The notes under the pieces are model-generated. The model saw only the letters and a program-made list of their open reading frames with translations, did not search any database and was not told the DNA's origin. A stretch of DNA of 16,377 nt. Origin: Pseudomonadota bacterium (GTDB lineage Bacteria; Pseudomonadota; Gammaproteobacteria; Acidiferrobacterales; Acidiferrobacteraceae). This document shows, piece after piece, positions 6,680 through 13,361 of the stretch. The position numbers were made by a program, and so were the translations under genes. The DNA is taken from positions 1 to 16,377 of the forward strand of contig JAJYPQ010000043.1 in assembly GCA_021795255.1 (NCBI GenBank), written 5' to 3'. Position 1 is the stretch's first letter. The number at the start of each line of letters is the position of its first letter.

Positions 6680-6885
6680 TTGCAGCAAGTGCAGCCGATG
6701 CCCCGTGGAAGTCGCACGTTTGCAGCAAGTGCAGCCGATGCCCTGCGGAAGTCGCATCGAAGTCGCACGATTGGCCGGTTCGTGCCTCGCCTAAACCACG
6801 CCGATGCCCTGCGGAAGTCGCACGTTTGCAGCAAGTGCAGCCGATGCCCTGCGGAAGTCGCATCGAAGTCGCATCAAAGTCGCGC
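6680..6885. repeat. 40-bp direct repeats and 11-bp-phased iterons
   Basis: A 37-bp unit beginning TTGCAGCAAGTGCAGCCGAT occurs at 6680-6716, 6720-6756 and 6826-6862. A partial unit lies at 6800-6824, so copies come in pairs with a 40-bp period. Its final 9 bp, GAAGTCGCA, recur alone: sites at 6708, 6748, 6759, 6814, 6854 and 6865, with the variant AAAGTCGCG at 6876. The series 6854, 6865, 6876 and the pair 6748, 6759 are spaced exactly 11 bp, placing them on one face of the helix. A degenerate unit may precede the array (about 6661-6677). This is the organisation of a binding array for a partition or oriT protein, most likely the 123-residue product. Confidence 0.85.
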
Positions 6886-6917
6886 ATTCGCACGCGGGGT
6901 ACGCAAGCGGGTTTGAC

Positions 6918-7081
6918 GCCCACCCTGCGGGTGGGCTGGAAGAGATCACACAACCGCACCGGCTTCGCCTGTGGTTGTGTCCCCCGCCGAGCGGGGGCGG
7001 TCCGGCCCCGTGGTGGCCGTTCCGATGCGGCCTGGCCGGCGTGCGGGAGTGGGTGTTTGCTTTCCTGTTTTGGAAAGCAAA
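6918..7081. other. Cluster of four hairpins upstream of the relaxase gene
   Basis: Four inverted repeats follow each other. GCCCACCC/GGGTGGGC pairs 6918-6925 with 6929-6936. ACACAACCGCA/TGTGGTTGTGT pairs 6948-6958 with 6970-6980 with one mismatch. CCCCCGC/GCGGGGG pairs 6981-6987 with 6991-6997. TTTGCTTTCC/GGAAAGCAAA pairs 7056-7065 with 7072-7081 perfectly. None has a terminator-like T-run. Inverted repeats of this kind are the usual relaxase recognition structures in an oriT, and this region also separates two divergent operons. No gene is supported between 6615 and 7142. Confidence 0.6.
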
Positions 7082-7090
7082 GGTCGGGGG

Positions 7091-7139
7091 AATTTCCACT
7101 GCGGACGCTAATGGGGACAGACCATATTAAGGAGTCCCC
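7091..7139 (+). promoter_or_regulatory. Leader element E with ribosome-site hairpin
   Basis: AATTTCC (7091-7097), nine nt, GCTAA (7107-7111) match the six-copy box. In place of the GGGCCGG stem, GGGGAC (7113-7118) can pair with GTCCCC (7134-7139). The loop contains most of AAGGAG (7129-7134), the relaxase ribosome binding site, and the last G of that site is in the stem. This could throttle relaxase translation. Confidence 0.65.
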
Positions 7140-7142
7140 TGG

Positions 7143-10100
7143 ATGATCGGAATAAAGCATTTGAAGGGGTCCGGCCCCGTCGCTGCCGCGGCGGTCGCCG
7201 AGTACCTAAAGGCCCTGCGTAACGCCAAAGGCATCGGCTATTACAGTGAAAAGGGCGGCGCCCCCTCCCGATGGCTTGGCGAAGGCGCCCGGCGCTTGGG
7301 CCTCGAAGGCCCCGTCGATGAGAAGGTTTTGACCGAACTCCTGCAAGGCCGCCTGCCCGACGGTACGGACATCTCCGAACGCGGCGGTCGCAAAGCATCG
7401 CGTCGCATGGGGACGGATCTCACCATCTCGGCCCCAAAATCCTTCTCCATGCTGGTGGCCGGCGCGCCCCCGGAGGAGCGGGCAGCCCTTATGCGCCTAT
7501 GGGACGAGGCCGTGGCCGAAGCGGCGCGGGTCATTGAGCGAGAGGCGATCACTGCCCGACGCGGCGGACAGGGCAGGGCTGGAGTGGAGTATACCGGCAA
7601 CATGGTCGCTGCGGTCTTCACCCATGAAGATGCCCGCCCCGTGGACGGGCGGGCCGACATGGACATCCACGGCCACCTGTTGGTCATGAATATGACCCAG
7701 CGCGCGGATGGTCAGTGGGTTGCCAGGGATCTCGACTTCGGCAAACAAAACGTCATCCGCATGACCGCCGATTTTGCGGCCAAGGCGGTTTTGGCCCAAG
7801 GTCTTCAGAAAATGGGCCACGCGATCCGCCCAACAAAAGACGGGTTTGAGGTGGCGGCGTTCACGGATCCAGAAATCAGGCTTTTCTCCCGGCGCACGGT
7901 CCAGATCGACAACACCCTCACGGACCGCGGGCTGACGCGCCAGGATTCCACCTCCAGCCAGCGCAACGCCACAAACCTGGCGACCCGCCAGGACAAATTG
8001 CAGTTATCCCAAGAAGAGCAGCGTTGGGAGTGGCGCCAGCGCCTGCGCGAAGCAGGACTGGACATGGACGCCATCGTGGCCGAGGCCAAAGAACGCGGCC
8101 CCATCGAGTCCCCCGACCTTACTACAGAGGCCGTCGCCAGCGCCGCCCGCCACCTAGGCGAGCGCGAGTCCGTGTTTTCCAAACGCATGACCCGCTTGGA
8201 AGCATTGAAGGCTGGCATGGGCAATACGACGCTCGATACTGTCGATGCCGCCATCACGGCCAACGCCGCCGGCCTTATCGACGTGGGCGGCGATAAGCTC
8301 ACCACCCGCGACGCCCTCTACCGTGAGCAAGAGATCCTGGCGCGTGCGCGCGCGGGCCGCGACCAAGCGCCGGCGATTGTAACTGTCGGCGTGGCGCAGT
8401 CCCTGATTGCCAAAACGGAAGCCGCGCAGGGGTACCCCCTGACTCAAGGCCAGCGCGAGGCGATCACACTGGCCTTGGCCGCCCCGGACCGCGTGGTCGG
8501 CATCGTCGGCGCGTGGGGCGTGGGCAAGACCACAGGTGTTGTGCGTCCGATAGTCGCCCAAGCCAAACAATCCGGTTTCCATACAATTGGAATCACGCCG
8601 ACCACAAAAGCCAGGAAAGAATTGGCCGGCGCCAAGCCGGACCAGTTGATGACCATCGCCGCTTGGCTGCAAACGAAGCCACAGACGTCAGCACAGGGAA
8701 AAATCATCCGCGATGAAAAGCGCCTGATTGTCATGGATGAGGCGGCCATGGTCGGCTCCGAGGACATGGCCCGGGTACTCCAAAAGCTGGACACGGAGGG
8801 CGGGCGGATGATTCTTGTGGGCGACCCCCAGCAGCTCCGGTCGGTGGCCGCCGGCACGCCCATGCAACAGATGCTGGAAACGAACGCCATCCAGGTGGCG
8901 CGGGTTACTGAAGTGGTCCGCCAGACAGACAAGCGCCTATTGGAGATGGCCCAGGTCTGGGCCAACGGCGACGCCCCTGCGGCCGTGGCGATCGCCCAGG
9001 AGTACATGCAGACCGTCACAGTGACGGAATCGGACTGGGAGGCGGCTGGCAAGGAGGCGCCAGACCCGGAGAAAGCCGGGGAGGAGAGGGATACCAGCAA
9101 CATCAAGCCCACCGCAAAGATGATCCGCCTGGCAGAAGAGACGGGCATGGAGGCGCCGTCCGAAGCCTCGTTCCAGGAGGTTCGTGAATGGTTGGACGAG
9201 CATACCAAAACCCCATTGGGCTTCGAGGAACGGCACAAGGGCGAGGCCCCAGAGAAAAAGCCCAGCATCCCCCGCGAAGTCCGCGCGGCGGCCATCGCGC
9301 GGGCCACGGCGGAGCGGTACCTCAGTTTCACACAGGAGCGGCGCGAAGACACCATCATGATGGCCTTCACAAACAAAATGCGCAGGGACATCAATTCCAG
9401 GGTGCGCGACGCGCTCCAGGCACGGGGAGAGGTCAGCGTCACGCACGAGGTTCCCGTGCGCGCCCTGGACCGGGCGGACATGACCCAAGAGCAGATGGCG
9501 CGCGCAGAGTCCTATCAGGGCCGGGAGGATCTGGTCGTTAGGCTGTCGGAGGGGCGCGGGAAAAATCGCCGCGAGGTTGACTACAAGGTGGTCGGCGTCG
9601 AGACGGGCCGTGTGCTCCTGGAAAACGATGAGGGGGACAGAAAGTCTTGGAACCCGGCAACAGCGAACAAGCCCCGAGTCTACACCGCGCGCGACATGAG
9701 CTTGGCGCAGGGAGACGTAATCGCGTTCCGCGACAACTCGGGAAAACACACAGACCCCAATCGAATCGACAACGGGGAGGTCGGCAAGGTCACTCACGTA
9801 GATGCGAGCGGGGTGACTGTGCGCATGGATGATGGGCGCGATGTTGTGTTGGACCCGACACGGCGTCAGGTCGTGGACTACGGCTGGGCAGTGACCATTC
9901 ACGCCGGCCAGGGAGCCACCAAGGGCGGCGCTCTTCTGGGCATGGAGAGCGCGGCAGGGATGGAGGCAATCGCCGATCTCGGGGGCGTGGGCTTCACCAG
10001 GGAAAAACAATACCTGGATGTCATTACAGACGACATCGAGAAGCTGTCCAAAAAACTGGAAAAGTGGGCAGTTCACGAGACGGCAATGGCGGCCACCAAG

Positions 10101-10289
10101 ACAGCCCACACCCCCGACCTGGAGAGGATACAAGCCCTACGCGCGCAGGCCTCCCAAGCGCTCGGCCAAGCCGGCGACCTTTCCAAAGCCCGTGACAGGG
10201 CGGAGGAGCCGGTCGAACTGGCCCAAGCCCGTGAGGAAGAACGGGCGCTGAAAAAGCAGCGCGAGCTTGAGCAGGAGATGGACCGATGA
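7143..10289 (+). CDS. MobF conjugative relaxase-helicase (TrwC/TraI family)
   Basis: This 1048-residue protein nicks oriT and unwinds the transferred strand. The N-terminal relaxase domain has Tyr21, Tyr33 and Tyr34 as candidate catalytic tyrosines. It has the conserved LTISAPKSFSM segment, and the metal-binding His triad His161, His176 and His178 (HGH). The C-terminal helicase domain is RecD-like: Walker A GVGKTT (459-464), Walker B MDEAAM starting Asp532-Glu533, GDPQQL, and a late TIHAGQGATKGG motif V. The length is near that of TrwC (966) and it is full length. The tail after the helicase is a charged coiled region. AAGGAG lies 8 nt before the ATG at 7143, and an upstream in-frame ATG meets a stop, so this start is secure. 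It is divergent from the TraK/TraL-like operon across the repeat region and overlaps the next gene by ATGA. Family assignment is firm; no TrwA-like accessory gene is seen beside it. Confidence 0.95.
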   Translation: MIGIKHLKGSGPVAAAAVAEYLKALRNAKGIGYYSEKGGAPSRWLGEGARRLGLEGPVDEKVLTELLQGRLPDGTDISERGGRKASRRMGTDLTISAPKSFSMLVAGAPPEERAALMRLWDEAVAEAARVIEREAITARRGGQGRAGVEYTGNMVAAVFTHEDARPVDGRADMDIHGHLLVMNMTQRADGQWVARDLDFGKQNVIRMTADFAAKAVLAQGLQKMGHAIRPTKDGFEVAAFTDPEIRLFSRRTVQIDNTLTDRGLTRQDSTSSQRNATNLATRQDKLQLSQEEQRWEWRQRLREAGLDMDAIVAEAKERGPIESPDLTTEAVASAARHLGERESVFSKRMTRLEALKAGMGNTTLDTVDAAITANAAGLIDVGGDKLTTRDALYREQEILARARAGRDQAPAIVTVGVAQSLIAKTEAAQGYPLTQGQREAITLALAAPDRVVGIVGAWGVGKTTGVVRPIVAQAKQSGFHTIGITPTTKARKELAGAKPDQLMTIAAWLQTKPQTSAQGKIIRDEKRLIVMDEAAMVGSEDMARVLQKLDTEGGRMILVGDPQQLRSVAAGTPMQQMLETNAIQVARVTEVVRQTDKRLLEMAQVWANGDAPAAVAIAQEYMQTVTVTESDWEAAGKEAPDPEKAGEERDTSNIKPTAKMIRLAEETGMEAPSEASFQEVREWLDEHTKTPLGFEERHKGEAPEKKPSIPREVRAAAIARATAERYLSFTQERREDTIMMAFTNKMRRDINSRVRDALQARGEVSVTHEVPVRALDRADMTQEQMARAESYQGREDLVVRLSEGRGKNRREVDYKVVGVETGRVLLENDEGDRKSWNPATANKPRVYTARDMSLAQGDVIAFRDNSGKHTDPNRIDNGEVGKVTHVDASGVTVRMDDGRDVVLDPTRRQVVDYGWAVTIHAGQGATKGGALLGMESAAGMEAIADLGGVGFTREKQYLDVITDDIEKLSKKLEKWAVHETAMAATKTAHTPDLERIQALRAQASQALGQAGDLSKARDRAEEPVELAQAREEERALKKQRELEQEMDR

Positions 10290-10822
10290 ACGGCGCACGG
10301 TTTTGGGATCGGGTGCGCTGCTGGTTTCTCCCCCGCAGCCATCGCCGGCGGATCCGCCGGGCCAGGCGCGTTCTGAGGAAGATCCGGCCATGGCTCCAGG
10401 AACCCCAGGGCGCCCCGCGCGTCTTTGGCTACCTACGCAAAATCGACCCTTTGAGTTTTGAAGAGCTGGTTTTGCAGAGCTTCGTGGACATGGGTTGGAA
10501 GGTGAAACGCGGCACCCACTACAGCGGGGACGGCGGCATTGACGGCCACGTCCGCCTGCCAGGTGACCCATGCTGGACGGCCATCCAATGCAAAAGATAC
10601 TCGTCCGCGATTGATCCCCGCCATGTCCGCGAGTTCGCCTCGCTGGTGTACCCCAAGCGTGGTTTGTTTGTCCACACCGGCCGCACGGGCCACCAAAGCA
10701 AAGAGGCAGCGACCGGGGTGACGTTCATCAGCGGTCAGCGCCTCGCCGACCTCGTGGCCGGGCGCCTTGAATTTCCGTCGGCGCAGCTATCAGCGAAGGG
10801 CCGGACTTCCCGGCCCACATAA
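10286..10822 (+). CDS. Mrr-type restriction-endonuclease-like nuclease coupled to the relaxase
   Basis: This 178-residue protein has a PD-(D/E)xK fold of the Mrr_cat type. A conserved Glu lies in the first helix (Glu60 region, SFEELVLQSF). GDGGIDG follows with catalytic-type Asp86, then AIQCKRY with Gln101 and Lys103. A typical Mrr_cat ending with a KRGLFVHTGRTG strand and a final SGQRLADLV helix closes the domain. Residues 1-50 are strongly basic (about a dozen Arg) and may bind DNA. The ATG at 10286 overlaps the relaxase stop (ATGA), so the two proteins are translationally coupled and probably made in fixed ratio. Mrr enzymes usually cut methylated or foreign DNA and stand alone. A copy tied to a relaxase suggests a role in DNA processing, recipient chromosome attack or plasmid competition, all inference. 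Its last codons overlap leader element D for the next gene. Confidence 0.85.
   Translation: MNGARFWDRVRCWFLPRSHRRRIRRARRVLRKIRPWLQEPQGAPRVFGYLRKIDPLSFEELVLQSFVDMGWKVKRGTHYSGDGGIDGHVRLPGDPCWTAIQCKRYSSAIDPRHVREFASLVYPKRGLFVHTGRTGHQSKEAATGVTFISGQRLADLVAGRLEFPSAQLSAKGRTSRPT
10770..10816 (+). promoter_or_regulatory. Leader element D: AATTTCC-N9-GCTAT box plus hairpin
   Basis: AATTTCC (10770-10776), nine nt, GCTAT (10786-10790), then the GGGCCGG/CCGGCCC stem (10798-10804 with 10810-10816), TAAGGAG and the ATG at 10835. The element lies inside the 3' end of the Mrr-like gene, so the coding sequence and the signal overlap. Confidence 0.7.
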
Positions 10823-10834
10823 GGAGTACAGATC

Positions 10835-11548
10835 ATGAATCGTTTGATGAACCAGCATGTCCTGGCGGCCGCCGTAGCCGCCGCCCTTCTGCCCACCGTT
10901 GCCATGGCCCACAACCAGGGCGCACGGGTATCGGTTGGCGGAACCTACCAGCACCTCGCGATCGGTCAGGCCGCCGGCAACCTGCCGGCGATCACCTTCG
11001 GAATCAGCCAGGACGCCGGGGGCATCGGGATCCGCGCGCGGCTATCGCTGGCGCGTGGAGCTGGGGCCGAGCTTGACTCGGGCTCGGTGCGACTCCTGGC
11101 CTATCCGCGCAATCGAGTCAGCCCCTACCTGTCCGTCGGCGGGCTGTCCCTGAGCAACCTGGCAGGGACGGCGACTGAGACCACCTACGCCGTCAACCCC
11201 ACGACTGGAGTAATCGCTCCCCAGCAGGTGCCCGTGGCGGTGCCCCCGGCCAGCGTCGTTACAGGCTTCGCGTTCGCCGGCCTGCACGCCTCTGTCCCGG
11301 TCAATTCCCGCCTGTCGCTCCGTGCCCACGCCGCCATCGGCGCAGGGTTGGGCGGGGCGGCCACCGGACTGCCCCCGGCGGCCGGCGCTCGCAGTGATCT
11401 CGCCCGGTCGGTTGGGGTCGCCATGCGCTACCGCCTGGCGGGCGGCCCGATCCTGAGTATCGGGTACGACCAGGAGTCGCTGCCCATGCGCGGGGCGGTG
11501 TTCAAGACCGGCGGCATCGAGGCCTCGGTCGGGCGGCGCTTCTACTAA
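10835..11548 (+). CDS. Exported outer-membrane beta-barrel protein
   Basis: This 237-residue protein starts with a signal peptide: basic start, Ala/Leu core at about 9-20, and an AMA cleavage site after residue 25. The mature part alternates short polar and hydrophobic strands with many Gly, Ala, Ser and Thr (SVGGTYQHLAIG, YLSVGGLSLS, LSLRAHAAIGAGLGG), and ends in RRFY. A terminal aromatic residue is the usual BAM recognition signal of outer-membrane barrels. The size fits an eight-stranded porin-like barrel. It lies between DNA-transfer genes, with AAGGAG 8 nt upstream and leader element D. In this setting surface exclusion, mating-pair contact or recipient recognition are possible, but nothing in the sequence decides which. 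The barrel is inferred from composition and termini. Confidence 0.8.
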   Translation: MNRLMNQHVLAAAVAAALLPTVAMAHNQGARVSVGGTYQHLAIGQAAGNLPAITFGISQDAGGIGIRARLSLARGAGAELDSGSVRLLAYPRNRVSPYLSVGGLSLSNLAGTATETTYAVNPTTGVIAPQQVPVAVPPASVVTGFAFAGLHASVPVNSRLSLRAHAAIGAGLGGAATGLPPAAGARSDLARSVGVAMRYRLAGGPILSIGYDQESLPMRGAVFKTGGIEASVGRRFY

Positions 11549-11564
11549 CCAACAACCACAGCGG

Positions 11565-11588
11565 GGGCCGGGGAAACCCGGCCCTTTT
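11565..11588 (+). terminator. GGGCCGGG/CCCGGCCC hairpin with short T-run
   Basis: A perfect 8-bp stem (11565-11572 with 11577-11584) closes a 4-nt GAAA loop and is followed by four T (11585-11588). It belongs to the GGGCCGG family of hairpins in this window and stands 17 nt after the barrel protein stop. It may act as a weak terminator or as a 5' hairpin of the next small gene, whose AGGAGG begins 5 nt later. Confidence 0.55.
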
Positions 11589-11603
11589 AAACAGGAGGTC
11601 AGC

Positions 11604-11756
11604 ATGAGCAGCAAACGCAATCACAAGCCAGCGGCGCCGCCTTGGGCCTTGCCGTGGTCGGCGGTCTCGAGGCGGCAGGTCGGGACGTTTGGCAACGGCC
11701 AGAGCCTATTGCCCCGGCGCAAATCCCCGCCCCGCCGATCCGGGCGCCGCAAGTGA
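11604..11756 (+). CDS. Small basic ORF (50 residues), possibly frame-shifted
   Basis: ATG at 11604 follows a perfect AGGAGG (11593-11598) by 5 nt, so translation is likely to start here. The product is short, Arg- and Pro-rich, and matches nothing I know. A second frame stays open from 11591 to 11830 and would give a more protein-like hydrophobic stretch (GLAVVGGLEAAG) followed by a Pro-rich part, ending in an ATGA overlap with the gene at 11827. An indel or a programmed shift between residues 10 and 15 would join a good start to that frame. The alternatives cannot be separated from this sequence alone. Confidence 0.45.
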   Translation: MSSKRNHKPAAPPWALPWSAVSRRQVGTFGNGQSLLPRRKSPPRRSGRRK

Positions 11757-11757
11757 T

Positions 11758-11801
11758 CTCCCCGATTTTGGGGAGCAAACAATTTCCGCTCGCGCAGCTA
11801 A
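11758..11801 (+). promoter_or_regulatory. Leader element F: hairpin plus AATTTCC-N9-GCTAA box
   Basis: CTCCCC/GGGGAG (11758-11763 with 11770-11775) precedes AATTTCC (11781-11787), nine nt and GCTAA (11797-11801). AGGAG and the ATG at 11827 follow. Here the hairpin is upstream of the box, unlike copies A-D. Confidence 0.65.
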
Positions 11802-11826
11802 GGGTAGGACAACAGGAGACAGAGGG

Positions 11827-12054
11827 ATGAGACCCACAGCAACAGCAATTTCAGCCGCGGCCCTGGACGCCGCGCTCCACAGCTACCCAACCCGGGGCGA
11901 CCTGGCCCGGGAAATCATGCTCAGGCTGCACTGGCTGCATGATCGCCGGGGGCTCGACGCCATGCAGGCCATGGGCGGCGGCCAGGTGTTTGGTGAAGAT
12001 CACCTGGCCCGGCTCCGTTCTGAGTGGAACCACAAACAGGAGGTAACAGCATGA
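11827..12054 (+). CDS. Small unknown protein (75 residues)
   Basis: This protein is not recognised. It begins with an Ala-rich stretch and continues with a probable helical segment containing LAREIMLRLHWLHDRRG, with many charged and aromatic residues and no Cys or membrane segment. I chose ATG 11827 over upstream in-frame starts because AGGAG at 11814-11818 and leader element F lie just before it. Its TGA overlaps the ATG of the next gene (ATGA at 12051-12054), so the pair is coupled. Position between the barrel protein and the charged coiled gene suggests an accessory transfer function; this is inference. Confidence 0.6.
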   Translation: MRPTATAISAAALDAALHSYPTRGDLAREIMLRLHWLHDRRGLDAMQAMGGGQVFGEDHLARLRSEWNHKQEVTA

Positions 12055-12218
12055 ACCTGAACCTGGAAGAGATTAAAGAGCAGGTGAAGAAGCGCACGCC
12101 CGAGCAGCATCACCAACTGGTGGATGACATTTATGCCCTGGTTGGAGAGTTCCGGCGCGGCAAGGTGTATGGGATCCGGGCGGTGGCCGGCCTGATCAAC
12201 ACGAAGTTTAAAAAGTAA
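12051..12218 (+). CDS. Small unknown helical protein (55 residues)
   Basis: This 55-residue, Lys-rich protein has two likely helices (LEEIKEQVKKRTPEQHHQLV and a later IRAVAGLINTKFKK end). It has AGGAGG (12038-12043) 7 nt before the ATG and overlaps the preceding stop. A longer in-frame version beginning at 12024 lacks a ribosome binding site. No family is recognised. Its TAA merges with the ribosome binding site (TAAGGAG) of the next gene, so all of these genes are probably read from one transcript. Confidence 0.6.
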   Translation: MNLNLEEIKEQVKKRTPEQHHQLVDDIYALVGEFRRGKVYGIRAVAGLINTKFKK

Positions 12219-12228
12219 GGAGAAGCAT

Positions 12229-13326
12229 ATGGGACGCGTGAAGGATTTTTTGACTGACGACTTTGGCCGCATCGATTGGCGGCGGGTGGCTGAGCTTCAA
12301 GCCAGCCAGAGAAGGAATGACCAGCAGCACAAGGAGGATGAGCAGGCTGCCGAGCAGGCGACCACCGAGGAGCGGCGGGATCTGATAGAGGGCTACAAGG
12401 AGGAGGAACGCAGGGAGATGGCGCATCGGCGCTGGATGGATCAACGCCGCCTCGATGCCCTGCGCGAGGAGGCGCGGCGGGACGAGGACGAACACCAAAG
12501 ATGGATGAAGGACCACCCCCTCGACCAGGATGCCGCCCGCCGACTCGCGGAGCGGGAGGAAGCCGACGAGCAGCGCCTGGAGGCCCTGCGCCGTCACCCC
12601 GACCCAGAGGTCCGCGAGATCGGGGAAAAAATCTGGCAGGAGCGCGACAGCCAGCAGGCCGCCGCTGAGGAAGAGTGGGAAGCCGATGGCGGGGATGCCG
12701 CCAACGAGCGGGAGGCAGAGAGACAGGCGCGGTCGGCGCAGATCCGCGAGGCCGCCGAGCCCGATCCGGGCTGGTTGGCCAGGTGGGAGCGGGAAGGCAC
12801 ATTGTCCCCCCTTACCCACGCGGAACGGGAAAAACTCAGGGAGATCGACCGGCAAGACCCGTTCGGCCGTGAGCAGAGGGCGATGTTTTTGCCACGCGAG
12901 GTGCTGGCCATCCGAGCCAAGTCCGACCGGATGGTGGAGGAGCGGCAGATGGCGGCCCGCGAGGCGCCAGCGAAGGATCAGGCGCCTCCCTGGCACCGAA
13001 TCGCCGAGGCGGCGCCAGACCTGCAGGATTGGGCTGCGGACATGGACCATTTGAAGGAATGGCAGATGGAGGTGGAGAAAAACGGAGGGGACATGCAGAG
13101 CGCAGTCGCCCTTGAGGATGAGTTCACCCAGGACAATCACCAGATGGTGGCCTCGTGGCGCGCCGGCCAGGGCGGGGAGATCGACATCGACCACGAAGTG
13201 GCGCGTGTCCGGCAGGGATTGGCAGAGCAGCAGAAGCACGAGGCCGAGCACAAGCAGGAGCCGCAGCAGGGCCAGAAGCACCAGGCACCCGAGCTTGAGC
13301 AGGACGACGATCTGGAACTTGAGTGA
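12229..13326 (+). CDS. Long charged coiled-coil protein of unknown function
   Basis: This 365-residue protein is extremely rich in Glu, Arg, Gln, Asp and Ala, with runs such as EERRDLIEGYKEEERREM and REEARRDEDEHQRW. That indicates extended charged alpha-helix or coiled coil through most of its length. The N-terminal dozen residues (VKDFLTDDFGRIDWRRV) may form a small cap. About residues 165-265 are less repetitive and contain Pro and Trp. The tail is Gln/Lys/Glu-rich and then acidic. There are no Cys, membrane spans or known motifs. TAAGGAG lies 6-7 nt before the ATG at 12229. It is placed between transfer genes and ahead of the coupling protein, and a structural or scaffold role is a guess. 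Confidence 0.8.
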   Translation: MGRVKDFLTDDFGRIDWRRVAELQASQRRNDQQHKEDEQAAEQATTEERRDLIEGYKEEERREMAHRRWMDQRRLDALREEARRDEDEHQRWMKDHPLDQDAARRLAEREEADEQRLEALRRHPDPEVREIGEKIWQERDSQQAAAEEEWEADGGDAANEREAERQARSAQIREAAEPDPGWLARWEREGTLSPLTHAEREKLREIDRQDPFGREQRAMFLPREVLAIRAKSDRMVEERQMAAREAPAKDQAPPWHRIAEAAPDLQDWAADMDHLKEWQMEVEKNGGDMQSAVALEDEFTQDNHQMVASWRAGQGGEIDIDHEVARVRQGLAEQQKHEAEHKQEPQQGQKHQAPELEQDDDLELE

Positions 13327-13361
13327 ACCGTAACAGTAACGAAACGAAGGAGAGCGACGAC

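Noticed and set aside
6586..6834. ORFs translated through the 40-bp repeats
   Set aside because: Repetitive peptides come only from the DNA repeats, and there are no ribosome binding sites.
6680..6885. CRISPR array
   Set aside because: Repeats are separated by 3 bp or by one long gap, not by regular unique spacers, and no cas genes are present.
6653..7111. T7-like single-subunit RNA polymerase promoters as the explanation of the GCTATAGG boxes
   Set aside because: The spacing and upstream sequence differ from the T7 type, and no single-subunit polymerase gene is visible.
8937..10133. 398-residue minus-strand ORF within the relaxase gene
   Set aside because: It is antisense to the helicase domain, whose motifs are intact; the open frame is a by-product of GC-rich codon use.
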